Shown here piece after piece: positions 13,401 through 23,629 of a DNA stretch of 64,000 nucleotides. How positions within the stretch are numbered: the first letter of the stretch is position 1; each line of letters starts with the position of its first letter. Origin of the DNA: Symsagittifera roscoffensis (taxonomy: Eukaryota; Xenacoelomorpha; Acoela; Convolutidae); NCBI RefSeq assembly GCF_963678635.1, contig NC_087064.1, positions 16,423,802 through 16,487,801 on the forward strand. The letters run 5' to 3'. The notes beneath the pieces were generated by a model. It ran no database searches. It was not told where the DNA came from and worked only from the letters and a program-made list of their open reading frames with translations. Position numbers and translations under genes: made by a program.

Positions 13401-16400
13401 TAGTTTCGAAGCAAGTTATGAAGCGATCACCTTTCAGTAACTAATTTGAATTTGACTATTTGTTATGTTTCTTATAAGTTAGAACACAGATGGAAAAAGA
13501 AGCTTCGCGTCACCTCCGAAAACCCAAACACAGCATGGCAGATTTGCCGAAGGAAAATCAGACGAAAATCGCCACGTCAAAATAATTTTGGAAAAACGTC
13601 AAAAAAGGCTACCAAAATTTTTCTCGATTTGCATAAAATCATTTTTAGTAAACACGCCAATTAGATACGACAACCGCCAGTGTTGAATTAGCATCAAAAC
13701 AAAACTTAAGCAGCGTTAACAGTGCTGACAATGTTTGACCAAACAATTAGATTGCAGTAAATTGTCATTAAAAAAACTACTTAAAAAAATTCCCAAACAT
13801 ACACACATAGGAAAATCGTTTAGTATCAAACGAAGCAACTTTTTCAGTATCAAATGATGTTGAATTAAGAGTCGTCTAAGCGAAAACCTTATAGCAAGGA
13901 GGAACACGAAGTAAAGCAAAAAAAGTGAAAAAATAATTCGTAAAAAAAAGTTCGCAAAAAAGAGTTCGTAAACTTATACCCCAATAAAGCAAATTTCTCA
14001 TAAGAGGCTATTTAAAACGCATGAATATGTCATTTGACCAAAATATGTCATTTGAAAAACAAACCACAAATTACCAATATATTTAATTATTTTGTTAACC
14101 TGAAATTGATCTGACACAACCAAATTCTCGAAATGGCCAGTGCAAACCATCCGTGGAAAAACCGTTATATTGGTTCGAGGCTTCACGACTCAGTCGTAGC
14201 GTATTTACATTTAAAATGAATTGCGGGAAAACTTAGCATGTTGACCAAAATCGGGCAGCTATTCATGGCTGATTTCGCCGTAGAACCCCTACGATCTGTT
14301 GATGAGCAATCTCAGCATAGCTCGTCCATCTGAGCCATATGTTGTAGTCTGATCAAAATATCGTAAGCAATCAAGCTCGCTGAACGTGTTGGGATTCTGG
14401 AGATGGATGAAGATCAACAATTTCCCAGAAACTATCAAATGATGTTGACTATTGTCGAGAAAATTGACTCCATTCCGCGGCGAGTGTTTTCGCGTAGTGA
14501 CTTTTTGGTCGGTATCAGCAATACCTGAGACTTTCGAACCAAGGATCGTGTCGGTCAAGTATAGTTCCTTCCTTGACGTTCGGTGACTTAAAAATAATTG
14601 TGTAGACAGACGGTCCAAGCAAAAGATCAGTTTTATTAGGCTTGTCGAGAACTGAATCTGCTTAGTTGTAGTACCTGGTCTTTTGTAGGTCTCTGACTGC
14701 AATTTGTGTATTTGGATGCTCGTGATGTTTTCCAAAGGCATACAGAAAGCTTTGAAACTTTGTTAATGTTAGACAACCTTTCCCTATTTCAGATGTATGT
14801 CTGTGGGGCTTGAATTGTAGTCTTACTTTAAAAACCTGTTTTCACATGGTAGCAGGAGAATGTCAAGTAACAATTCAAAAGCCCCACCTCCATGGGACGA
14901 TGATAAACCCTTCCAGTCATGGAAATCAGAAGTCAATTTGTGGGCCCATATTACAGATATTGCCCCTGCGAAACAAGGCGGAATTATTGGCCTGTCTTTG
15001 AGTGGTAGAAAACCGGAAGTTGCTCTGGAGCAAGAAGAATCTGTTTTGATTAGCGAGGATGGAAAAGTCAGGCTCTTTTCTAAACTAGAAGAAGAATTCT
15101 CCCATGAAACCAGCGATTTGCTTTATCAAGCGTACGAAGAGTTCGAGGGTATCAGAAGAGGATCCTCTGCTGTATCTGAGTATATTATGAGTTTTGAAAG
15201 AGCACATGCGAAGTTGCTAAGCAAAAAGTAAGTTGCAATACCTGATGTTATTCTAGCGCTTAAGTTCCCTCATTGTGCCAATCTTTCCCAACAAGACATA
15301 CGTGCTATTCTAGCTGTGACAACAGATCTCACTTTCGAAAAAACCAAGAGCTCTTTGAAAAGGATTTACCGGAACAATACCACCAGCTCAAGCACTGATG
15401 GACCTACCTTAAAAGAAGAACCGGCTTTTGCAACTAGACAGATGGTTGACTTGGAACAACCCGCTGATACCGCCTCATGTCTTCGAAATGGCGAGATCGG
15501 GGAAGAAATTCAGGGTTCAGAAATAGAGGGATTTCAAAATAGAAGCTACAGAGCTGTTGGTAACCGCAGAGAACAATCGAGCTCACAGAAACAGTTGAAT
15601 CCGTTTCACAACAGTGTGAAAGTGTCAACATGGGCGGTCTGTGGGTCCCGTTATCACTGGGCCCGGAATTGTCCAGAAAACACTCATGTAGAGCCGAGTA
15701 GGGAGCCTCCTCTGAAGAAACGCAGTAAAGATCCGGAGGACGAGTCGGAACAAGTGTTTCTGACGCTTGCGATCTCCTGCTCAAGTCTGGCCAAAGAGTG
15801 TGCAGGAAAAGGTATTTTAGACACAGCTTGCACTTCTTCAGTAGCAGGAGAACAGTGGTTGAAGTCGTATCTAGAATTTTACCTTCAAGTCTGAAGAAAC
15901 TGTTAATGTACGAAGATACTAGTTCTGTAATTGTTTTCGGAGACGGAAAACGTCAGAAAGCTACTAAACGTGTCCTTATTCCGTCGAGAGTTGGACACGT
16001 TGATTGCCTATTGAAGTGTGAGATTGTTGATGGAACTTTGCCTGTGTTACTCAGTGTGAAATCACTGAAAAACGCGGATGTTGTGTTGTTCTTGCGGGAT
16101 AATTGCTTGTCTATTGGAGAATCCGGTGAAAAAGTGCATCTAACGGTGTGTTCTACTGGCCATCTTGCTGTTGATTTAATACCGACAGGAGCAGAAAATC
16201 TATCCCGAGTTTTCCTGGCGTCTGCTTTGGAGAAGACAGATCTGTTAAAACTGCATAAACAGTTTGATCACTGCTCAATGGAGAAGTTGAAATCGTTGCT
16301 CGTTAATGCTGGTAACTGGTGTCAAAAGACTGAAAATATGGTAGAGGAACTTGTCTCAGAATGCGAAGTATGCGTTAAATTTGGACGAGCAAAAGCAAGA

Positions 16401-19400
16401 CCAGTCGTAAGTCTTCCTTTGACGACGCATTTTAACCAAGTCGTTGCAATGGATTTGCATGAGTTGACCAGTATTGGTCATAGCACCTACTATCTCCATG
16501 TCAACGACCTTTTTACGGAATACAGTGCAGCTACCGTAATTTACGACAAGTTAGCAGAGACAATAATACATGGTTTTCTCACAATTTGGTGTTCTGTTTA
16601 TGGTAACCCCGCGAAGGTTTTAGCAGACAATGGAGGTGAGTTTTACAACAATAGTTTTGTGACGATGTGCGAAAATTACGACATCGACATTCTGACAACG
16701 GCGGCAGAAAGTCCTTGAGCTAACGGAGTCTGTGAACGGCACAACAGCGTTTTCACAGAAGTGTTTTTGAAATTACGATCTGAGGAAGGCAAAACTTCCA
16801 GAACTGACGATGCACTTTTGATCAAATAGGCCGCACATGTAAAGAATTGTTTACACATTTCTTATGGTTTTAGACCTTATCAGCTAGTTTTTGGCAAAAA
16901 TCCCAGTCTTCCTACCGTTATTACGAACCGTCCACCTGCACTGGAGAACTAAACGCAGTCAGTTTCTGTCGCACAACACTTGTCGTTGCTCCACCGAACA
17001 CAACTGGCTTACCTTGAAGCTGGGTCATCCAACAGAATAAAGCGGGCTCTTAAGAGTAACGTCGGAAGTGACGCCGGACCTTTTTCAAACGGCAAAAAGA
17101 GTTACTACAAAAGAGAGAAGAGTAATGTGTGGCAAGGACCTGGAAGAATTATCAGACAAAACGGAAAAATCGTGGTTGTGCGTCAAGGAGGTTTTGTTTC
17201 TAGAGTACACCCAACAAGGTTTCGAAAGTGTGCACATACAATAGAAGAAAAAGTCATCGACGAAAAGAATTTGTAGAAACAGAAGTCCTTGAGGAATACT
17301 CATTTGACTGAAGAACGCTCTGTGTGCTCATAAAGTCGAGTTTCTGCTTCTCCGTCAGAAGAAGGAGTCGAAGACTCGCTCGTTCCTGTTGTTTCAAGTG
17401 TCCCGGCTGTAAGCCATGCCGACTCACCCGTGACTCTGCCGTCCCTGGCTGAAAACGAGGCAGTTGTTGAAGATCAGGAATTATTACAAAATCGAGTGTT
17501 GACAAAGCGAACCTTTTTCCTGGCAAGAACAAGATTATCATGTTTTCTTTCACCGGAGAAGATGAATTCGATCAAGGGAGAATTGTGAGTAGAGCGGGGA
17601 AAGCAACAGGAAAGCATAAAAACTGGGTCATTTTAGAGTGTCAAAAACCGGACCATTTGGCGGGGTCAACAGGTGCTATTGATTTGTCATCCAGCGTCAC
17701 AACTTGGGAGGAAATAGAAGATGACTTATGCCTCTTGACAGAAACCAAACTTCATGGTGATTATCATGACGCGAAACTAGACGAACTTGAAAGCTGGAGG
17801 TTTTTCAAAGTTTTCACAGAAGTGCAAATGAAGAATCAGCCATATCTCGAAACACGTTGGGTTTGCATCTTGAAAGAAGGAGGACAGAAAAAGGCGAGGT
17901 TAGTAGCTAGAGGGTTCCAGGATCCTGCGAATAATGTCCGGGTCAAAGATTCTTCTACTTGTTCACGAGAGTTCCTTCGTGTATTGTTAGCAATGTTCAC
18001 ATCACAGCAAGGCTGGGAAACCGGTTTTTTAGATGTAAAAACGGCCTTCCTCCAAGGTTCGGAACTAAACCGGGAAGTCTTTGTTTTACCGCCCTTTGAA
18101 ACTCAAAAAGTCAGATTGCTCTGGAAATTGAAGAAAGCGGTTTATGGTCTGTCAGACGCTCCACGAAAGTGGTTTGATCGAGTTGTAAAAGAATTGGTGT
18201 TGTCCGGATGTAACCTGTCCAAATTCGACATCTGTGTGTTCTATTTGACGAACAATAGGGTGTGTGAAGGTGTACTGACTGTGCACGTCGATGTTTTTGG
18301 TGGGCCGGCTCTAGAGTTTTCAAAGAGTCAGTGGTCCATCATCTAGAGACGGTTTTCCAAATAGGTAAAACACAAGAACTGCCGTTTCGTTATCTTGGAA
18401 CCGATATTACACGTAGGCGTGACGTTGGATGCGTGTTGAATCACGTGAGTTATGCAGAAAACATGTCAGAGATCGTTATTGATGCCGATTGTGCGCTAGA
18501 CAAGTCTCTCTGCACCACAAAGGGAGAACTCGACCTTTCTGAGATTGAACATTGACGTTGGAAAAGTGATAGTTCCAGTGCGGTTGTTTTGAAGAGCATC
18601 TATTGTCGCTGTGAGGTTGGCTAGAACTGCCATGAAGAGTTGTAAGATGCTTTTTTTTCAATTTATTACGGTGATGTTGAAGGACATTACTGGATGCAGT
18701 GACTGGTAGACAAACAATTGAAGCACATCCTATTGCTGGTCACAAAATTCTTTCGTTCTGATTTTGTCATCGATCTGTAATTCTCACACTGCCAAATTGG
18801 ATGTCTGTCTGACCAAGTTTGAACTTTACACTAGGTTAAAGAAAATCCATTAGAAATTTTCTGGTGAGATCTGCTCTATTCTATTGAGAACATCTGCTGA
18901 TCACGCTCAGGTTTGCGGAGTCCAAAATGAGATTTTTCAACCAGCTCAAAAACACTGATATTGTTGTCTAAGAATCCAATGAGTCAATCTAAGCATCAGT
19001 CCCATCGCCAGCAGGTTCCTATGTTTTCTGAGTGTCAGGACTGAGGTTCTTGAACAGAATGAAAGGCCATATATAGTTTTCCACTGCTCTTCCGAGTGCC
19101 TTGATCGATTACAGTCTTATTGATGATTGAGCTTTGCAGACGAAGTTGAGATAAGTTATCCGTTCGAACTGCAGTGAATCCATGGATCCTTGACATGAGC
19201 TTCCGAAGGATGACTCGATCATTTTTGCTTTTCTACTCTAGCATTTGAAGCGCTACCTCGTAGTTGCTTTGTCGTCTCCAAGTTCACAATAGTAAAGAAG
19301 CAGCTCGTCAAACAGCTCTGAGATACCTCAATTTCTGAACGGGTGACAGCTTTTCATGGTTACAGACACTTAATCAATATGATCAATGAAGCTTAGCCAA

Positions 19401-21043
19401 GCAGTGAAATTGCCAATGAAGCTAGGCAGACTGATCTGCTGCAATCTTGGTGCGATTTTTGTAGGTTTGATCTGCGTAGTTGCAAAAGGTTGATAGGTTG
19501 ACTTGATGCGACTATCATTCTCTTTGCGACTTGATCATCTTCTGCATCATTAGTGATAGGGTCAAGCAGATAGTGATCAGCAATTGAGGATTGAGCCATG
19601 CAATGCTCAAGCTCACTCATTTCATCGCTGAAGTCGCCTTGGTTGTGATTGAAGTGAGAGAAAAGGTAGCTGACTTGAGAAACTTGCAGTTTCAGAATTC
19701 CCGGACAACTAACAACAGCTTTGAGCTAGTTGAAGCTTCTCCATAGCTGATGGAGTTTGACTTTATGTAGTATGCTCCGTCAAAGTGCTTGGTTAAGTTG
19801 TGAGGGGTACCAGAATGAATACTTCGCGATAACTGGAAAGCGACTGTATCAAAGAAATTTGAATTAAAGATTATTTTGTTACTACAAACTGCGGGTGAAC
19901 TAAATGAATGAATTATGGGAAAAATAACATGCGTTTTCAATTGAGTTTACAAACAAAAAATTTTTCACTTGAAACGTGCAGAGTCTGCTATAACAGCAAG
20001 GTTTCTCGTGATCGTGTGGCTGAAGCAATAAAAATTACTGATATTTATCTCTTAATTATTGAATAAACTTATTTAAACTTAAACCAAATTCTTTGATGTT
20101 ATCGCCAAAAAAAACATTATCACTTAATCTCAAAAACGTTCAAAAACTGACCTAGCTCATTAGAGAAACCGCACGGTGTTTACAAAAATTTCCAAAAACA
20201 ATTTGAAATTTTTTTTGTGCGTCAAAATACTGCCTTTCCAATGTCGGCTACTATATTTAAGTAACTTCGGGGCTTCCATATAATTTAATTTCCTTAAAAT
20301 ATAATCTACTTAAAATATAATCTACTTAAACTAGAAAAAACTTCATGTACACAACTATTTTGTTTACCTTTTTCCATCTACTCGGATTAAAACAACAAAT
20401 TTTCAAATGCTAACATTGCTGATGCAGCATATTCATTGCCAAATGACGGACTCCTTGTTGAAACTTCGACTGATGCTCTGTGTAACGGTGAGGCGGGGAG
20501 TTGTTCAGGTGACATTCTTCCTGTCGAGTTAGTAGGGGTTGTTGTTGTCACCCTTTCGCCCGCTGATGACTCTATTAGGCGATGAAACTCTTCCGAGAGC
20601 CACATTCCCCGAACAGTGTGCTCATGGGAAGTCGCTCTGTAAACCAGGTAGCGCAACCCCACCAGCCATATATCGGCAGAATCATTTGTAGTTGCGACTA
20701 AACAAAATTCAACTCACGTCGAATAACATTTGAGCTAAATAAGTCAGAAAAAAGTCGAATACTTACGTAATTCAATACTTTGATTGCTCAAGAAAATTGT
20801 CAGACTGTAGGATATTGCACTCGATGGAAAAATATTATTTCTGTTTGGATTAACACCTCTTTTCACTCTCTTAATATCTGCTATTAACAATTTAGAACCC
20901 CTTGTTCGCGTTGGGTACCATGTTATGGAACACAGATTTGTACTCAGTTTGTAGACTCGAGAAAATTTTTTGTGCCCGCGAAGCTTCTGGAAAGCACAGC
21001 CTTTCTGCATTTGCTTATAACAATACTGCTCTTCAAGAACCAT
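4284..21043 (-). CDS. Phosphoinositide phospholipase C gene, partial (5 exons in window)
   Basis: Phospholipase C hydrolyses PIP2 to diacylglycerol and IP3 at the inner plasma membrane. Five minus-strand exons join in phase to give PH domain, EF-hand region and first half of the X domain: 20767-~21043, 20415-20697, 12710-12954, 4909-5190, 4284-4487. Junction phases agree (1, 2, 1, 1), and each join restores a family motif, for example FNSNG/DDYLT and SFLTG/DQLYS. The PH end (ADIWLVGLRYLV) resembles the delta, eta and PLC-L (PRIP) group. Both catalytic histidines of X are present (SHNSFLTG and CYHAYT), together with VELDLWDG, so it looks like an active-type enzyme rather than a PRIP-type dead one. 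Missing from the window are the end of X, Y, C2 and the N-terminus. Introns reach about 7.5 kb and are filled with satellite and retroelements. The subfamily is not settled. Confidence 0.88.
4909..5190 (-). CDS. PLC exon: last EF hand and start of catalytic X domain
   Basis: The acceptor TTTCCTTTAAG precedes 5190, and the donor CACAG|GTATTT follows 4909. The peptide opens DDYLTCEELGAFLRVEFPYL, continues CLGIDGLITYLLSPDLSVMN, then VNQDMSHPITHYFINASHNS, and ends FLTG. The QDM...P.xHYFI.xSHNxxLTG signature is the N-terminal X-domain box of PLC. It includes the first catalytic His and its following Asn, which holds the catalytic calcium ligand position in the family. Phase 1 at both ends. Confidence 0.93.
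5191..8099. other. PLC intron, repeat-rich
   Basis: It contains hairpin repeats (about 5250-5270, 6131-6153), part of repeat A (5650-5760), a short tandem duplication, and the hairpin/tRNA-like series at 7690-7860 (minus). No coding recognised. Confidence 0.6.
6022..6085. repeat. Short tandem duplication
   Basis: Two copies of a 29-32-bp segment containing TATTAACTGTTTTTACCAAAC, at about 6031-6056 and 6063-6085. Confidence 0.85.
8100..11535. repeat. Satellite array, about 260-bp unit, about 13 copies
   Basis: The marker TTTTGATATCATTA recurs at about 8121, 8381, 8640, 8900, 9160, 9419, 9679, 9962, 10222, 10481, 10740, 11026 and 11310. Spacing is 259-260 bp, with three units of 283-286 bp that carry an extra segment ending in AAAGCTCTTTGAAC. 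Alternating unit variants (CATTGG versus CATCGG, GTGAAGC versus GTAAAGC) suggest a higher-order pattern. The unit is related to the dispersed repeat at 1-260, so it looks like local amplification of part of that repeat within a PLC intron. Confidence 0.93.
11536..14280. other. PLC introns around the EF exon
   Basis: Apart from the exon at 12710-12954, I see a roughly 40-bp duplication (CATATGCCGAAACCACCGAA, 11694-11766), a tRNA-like minus segment (11995-12060, CGGGACCCGAACCCTAG) and a decayed hairpin repeat (12190-12210). Nothing coding. Confidence 0.5.
12710..12954 (-). CDS. PLC exon: EF-hand region
   Basis: The acceptor TTTTTTTTGTAG is immediately before 12954, and the donor AACG|GTAAAC follows 12710. 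The peptide ends ITEREFIEMYEFYSSVDPVL then SFIFQFNSNG, matching the PLC EF-hand block (E-E-F-x-x-x-F/Y-x-x-L/Y then F-x-x-x-S-x-N). Phase 1 at the 3' end joins exactly to G-DDYLTCEEL of the next exon, 7.5 kb away. The upstream half (TQHLTVSLQKCITRIKELSY) lacks an Asp-rich loop, so calcium binding by this hand is doubtful. Confidence 0.85.
14289..14745 (-). pseudogene. BEL/Pao protease-to-RT linker fragment
   Basis: Minus-strand frames give ADSVLDKPNKTDLLLGPSVY (BEL/Pao LADPxFxxPxxVDLLLG), then TDTILGSKVSGIADT (TILGWxxSG), then FDQTTTYGSDGRAMLRL (the GR-x-x-V-x-L box before RT). One frameshift separates the first two blocks. The 150-residue open frame here is the middle and last part of this coding remnant. 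It continues the BEL gag from 18690 across the copia insertion and ends near 14280. Confidence 0.75.
14847..14855 (+). other. Copia primer-binding site (tRNA-iMet)
   Basis: TGGTAGCAG is complementary to the 3' end of animal initiator-Met tRNA. It directly follows a CA dinucleotide that would end the 5' LTR, and lies four bases before the gag ATG at 14860. Confidence 0.7.
14860..15894 (+). pseudogene. Copia gag and protease, broken
   Basis: The gag starts MSSNNSKAPPPWDDDKPFQS and has the copia gag W-x-x-x-V-x-L-W motif. A TAA at 15229 interrupts it, and the same frame then continues. The zinc knuckle reads WAVCGSRYHWARNC, so the first Cys of CX2CX4HX4C is Trp. The protease active site is ILDTACTSSVAG, close to the copia D-T/S-G-x-S/T. 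The frame stops at 15894, and the protease C-terminus (VIVFGDGKRQKATKRVLIPS) continues in another frame, showing a frameshift near 15875. Confidence 0.82.
15895..17276 (+). pseudogene. Copia integrase, broken
   Basis: After the protease end come the HHCC-type region (HKQFDH...CEVCVKFG) and the catalytic core. The core shows VAMDLHEL, LADNGGEF and AAESP-stop-ANGVCERHN, so the D, D and E positions remain. A TGA at 16716 replaces the Trp expected in the SPWSNG motif. Further stops occur near 16828 and 16950. The C-terminal part (SNVWQGPGRIIRQNGKIVVV, then HPTRFRK) is the copia post-integrase region. Confidence 0.82.
17540..18660 (+). pseudogene. Copia reverse transcriptase, broken
   Basis: RT blocks are clear: KKARLVARGFQD, FLDVKTAFLQGSELNREVFV and WKLKKAVYGLSDAPRKWFD. 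The catalytic box reads HVDVFGG where the family has HVDDF, so the second catalytic Asp is Val. A stop at 18346 is bypassed by a frameshift into FQIGKTQELPFRYLGTDI. RNase H is reduced to fragments (IVAVRLARTAMKS, about 18600-18655). Confidence 0.82.
18690..19640 (-). pseudogene. BEL/Pao retrotransposon gag fragment
   Basis: Read on the minus strand in shifting frames, this gives BEL/Pao gag landmarks in order: RLQQISLPSFIGNFTAWLSF near 19385-19450 (the LPxFxGxxxxWxxF box), SNYEVALQMLE near 19240-19280 (the NYxxALxxL box), and a zinc knuckle CFNCLSTSH...C near 18700-18745. Several stops and frameshifts show long decay. The copia element separates it from the BEL protease fragment at 14289-14745. 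Confidence 0.75.
19641..20414. other. No gene recognised
   Basis: This may include the 5' part of the BEL/Pao element (minus strand), but no LTR pair or primer site is identifiable. Around 20290-20330 is a short duplication of AAATATAATCTACTT. Confidence 0.4.
20415..20697 (-). CDS. PLC exon: end of PH, start of EF region with Ser/Thr insert
   Basis: The acceptor TTTTGTTTAG precedes 20697. The exon opens with the PH C-terminal helix (ADIWLVGLRYLVYR), then the first EF helix (MWLSEEFHRLIES). Where family members carry the Asp/Asn-rich calcium loop after this helix, this protein has SAGERVTTTT and a Ser/Thr/Pro-rich stretch (SPEQLPASPLHRASVEVSTR). The first EF loop is therefore absent and replaced by a low-complexity linker. 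The donor AAT|GTTAGC (after 20415) is weak, but its phase 2 matches the next exon. Reading on reaches a stop at 20387. The 3' edge of this exon is the least certain splice site of the gene. Confidence 0.72.
20767..21043 (-). CDS. PLC exon: PH domain
   Basis: The peptide runs MQKGCAFQKLRGHKKFSRVY, then LSTNLCSITWYP and LIADIKRVKRG. This is the strand order of PLC PH domains: a basic start, R/K-Y-x-L, C/I-x-W-x-P, then I-x-x-I-K-x-V. It ends in YSLTIFLSNQSIEL just before donor TTAC|GTAAGT at 20766, phase 1. Joining to the next exon gives SIEL-LATTNDSADIW, the usual final PH strand and helix. The exon start is uncertain. MQKGC begins at 21010, and an open frame reaches an ATG at 21043. Acceptor-like AGs lie at several points upstream, and none has a strong pyrimidine tract. 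Confidence 0.75.
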
Positions 21044-21249
21044 GCTTGCATTATCTATTCAAATCGCCACGTTTCTATAACTTGAGGCAAGCTCATATAA
21101 AGAGTTTCAAATATCAACAGTTTCATGAAAGCCGGTAGAATTACTACATCTTCTCTGAAAAATATTCTGCTCTTTTCTTGAAATCAGTGAATAGCCAACT
21201 GACAATTGGAAAAGAAACCTTCAACTTTTGAGAAACCTTCAACTATTGA

Positions 21250-21600
21250 ATTTCGAAAAAAAAAATAGATGGCCTTAAAGCTCTTCAAGTTTGTGGAACT
21301 TTGATTGATTTTTTAAAATAAAATTAACCAAATTTGATAAAACTGGATCAATAGGTTATACCTTTATTTCGCCGGGAAAACCGATAGTTAATTTCCGTTT
21401 TCGAAATTAGATGTCGATCACGTTTTTCGTGATCTTTACATTTTTGCAGTTCGATAATGGATTTTGCCTTCCTTTTAACAAAAGAATTGAAGTGAACTAA
21501 AACAAAAAATCAAAAGTCAAACCGCGAAAAAATAATTTAAAAAATCACGAAGTCCTATATAAGAATAATCACTACGTTCATTTCTCTTAATACGAAATGT
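21250..21600 (+). repeat. Dispersed repeat 'A' copy
   Basis: A full-length-looking copy just upstream of the PLC PH exon. It includes the uninterrupted CCTTCCTTTTAACAAA site at 21468-21483 and ends with TATATAAGAATAATCACTACGTTCATTTCTCTT. Confidence 0.75.
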
Positions 21601-22189
21601 TACGGTAACAAAAGGGAGATGAGTTCTTTAAGGCGTTCGTAATAGGATAGAAATTTTATACAACTAATAGACGCGTCGATCCTCTTTGTGTGCCAGTCGG
21701 TCATATTTGGAAGTTTGACCTTGAGGAATACGAACTACGTAATTTAATTTTTCAAAAATTCGAATTGAGCCTGTCATGCCCAACTTTCTCGCGAAAACTT
21801 AAAATCTCAGAAAAACAAGATCAGAACGACCGAATAACAATCGCGGGAAAGTGGTCAAATTAAGCAGCGGGAAATTGCTATTCGCAATTTCCGACATCTA
21901 AATAATACCAGAGTAGAGCTGTCCTATCTTGATACAGAAAACAAAGAACATCGAAATTCAGTTGCACCAGAGTGAACCTTCGGTGGAAAGGTGGACAACC
22001 GAGGTGTCCCAATGGTCCAGAACCAAAACTCCATTCTCGAGATAAAACTTGTTCGATTAGAACTTATTGAACCAAACTTAATTCCCCAATTATTCTCAAG
22101 TTGCTTACTAATTTAGTTACCTCTAATTCTCGAGTGTGCTGGTATGTGAGTTCCCAATTTAATTTTCTTGAGTGTGTTTTATGATTGTT

Positions 22190-22540
22190 ATGTTGAGGTC
22201 AGGAGAGTTTTAGGTTCATCCATCTGAAATGGATCAACGTTCCACTGTCTAATAAAAAGTAAGCATACGGACTGTTCCGACCCTGTTTTTAACGGCGTTC
22301 GCCTATTTTGGGTATTTTGAGACCTGAGTATGGGGACGTTCTTATTTTCTAGAGTGGGGGGGGGGTGGTATTTTGGTAGAGGCCTTTAAGCTGTAGCGGG
22401 TTTTTAGTCTCATGTCGCAAGTGAACCGAATTGGCTCCGACCGTTCGAGGTAGAAAAACACAAGAGATAGTGTCCCTGACTCTTGAGCCAATAGTTATAG
22501 GGCCTAGTTTTCTTTAACCTCATATGTGACCGAAGTAAGC
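22190..22540 (+). repeat. LTR-like repeat, copy 1
   Basis: Shared with 31150-31460: GTAAC/CCGACCCTGTT, GGCGTT.GCCT, GGGG.CGT, ATTTTGGTAG, AAGCGAACCG, CACAAGAGAT.GTGTC and GAG.CAATAGTTATAG. It contains ATCCATCTGAAATGGAT (short palindrome) and AATAAAAAG. This fits an LTR of a gypsy-type element, but no TG...CA ends or target duplications were proved. Confidence 0.5.
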
Positions 22541-23629
22541 GACTGTTAAATAGTCTTTTTATGGCGCTCCTGGGTGTTTTTCAGATAGCTTGCAACTTAG
22601 CTGGACCACTAGAAGACTTAATTGGAAGAGGTGACCAGTCGACTGGGAAAGTGGTTCACAGGGACTTAGCTGGACCATTAGGAGACTTGACTGGAACAGG
22701 TGCTGGTGATCAGGTGCAGGACAAGTCAAGGAAACAACCAGCACGGAATCAGAGCAACAAGAGAGGACGGGGCTGTTCTCAAGTTGGTCAAATGGGTATC
22801 GTTAAAATCCACATTACATTATAGGAGATTAGGGTAAAATTGGATAAGCGGAACCCCACTGTTTTGAGGAACGTTTTTACTCAAGCAGGCCTGGCAACAG
22901 GTTCTACTGTTTTCTCTCAAGAGGTTTAGCACCCGTCGCTTAAGGTAATTTTCGGCTTAAGAGGGGGGCTAAAAAGGGGGAGGTTAGAAGGGGGGCTAGT
23001 TAGGTTAGAGGTTGGCGGTTGTAAATTATAAAAAGGGGGGACACATTAGAGTAACTAATTGATCGACATCGTCGATCTATTAACATTAGAATCTTGCACG
23101 CGTTGAATCTAAGAAGCGGATATCCAAATTGAACATCGAATTAAGGTAGGTATCCTGGTCGGATCGGATGGGGGGAACGGAAGTAGACAGTGTTTGTGAT
23201 ACCCCATAAGATCGCTAGCAGGAGGGAGGAAAACGCGTGGCAATCAGGTACCAGACGTTTGTTTTGTTCAAATAAAAGGTTGACACAAGTCACCTTTGAA
23301 TTTTAGGTGGGTTTATTTCTCTGTTTTTATCATTTTTTTCTTTCCCTGTTTAAATTTTCAAGCTTTTTATAAAAAGTTTTAATCGGTTTTGAACAAACAG
23401 GTGATCACAAAACACGCCGAGCAAATTGGGTTTCAACTTGCATCAAAAAATTAAAAGGGAGATAAATACAGGGGGGTTGGTAATTCTAACTTTTGGCCAG
23501 TAAGATTGGGTTTTTTGGAGAAGTTTTTACTAGAGCTCAAGTGGTGGTGCCAGTTACACTGGTTCAAGAGTCCCGACAACGAAAGAGAAGAGTTCCCACT
23601 GTCCCAACACTCAGTGGAGAAGTCCTGGG
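22541..23629. other. Possible retroelement leader
   Basis: A GC-richer region follows the LTR-like repeat. It holds two related segments with TTAGCTGGACCA at 22597 and 22667 (about 70 bp apart) and G-rich runs near 22960-23040. No domain is recognisable in its frames. Confidence 0.35.

Larger units (their letters stand above)
14761..18660 (+). mobile_element. Copia LTR retrotransposon, GalEA-like, degenerate, 3' truncated
   Basis: Gag, protease, integrase and RT follow in copia order (integrase before RT) on the plus strand. A primer-binding site TGGTAGCAG at 14847-14855 matches the 3' end of initiator-Met tRNA and lies next to a TG...CA segment (14761-14846) that may be a short 5' LTR. No matching 3' LTR is seen; similarity fades near 18660. 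At least three stops and two frameshifts interrupt the polyprotein, so it is dead. Motifs such as HVD.F.GG and F.IGK...F.YLG fit the GalEA group known from several animal phyla. It lies inside a BEL/Pao element of opposite strand. Confidence 0.85.
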
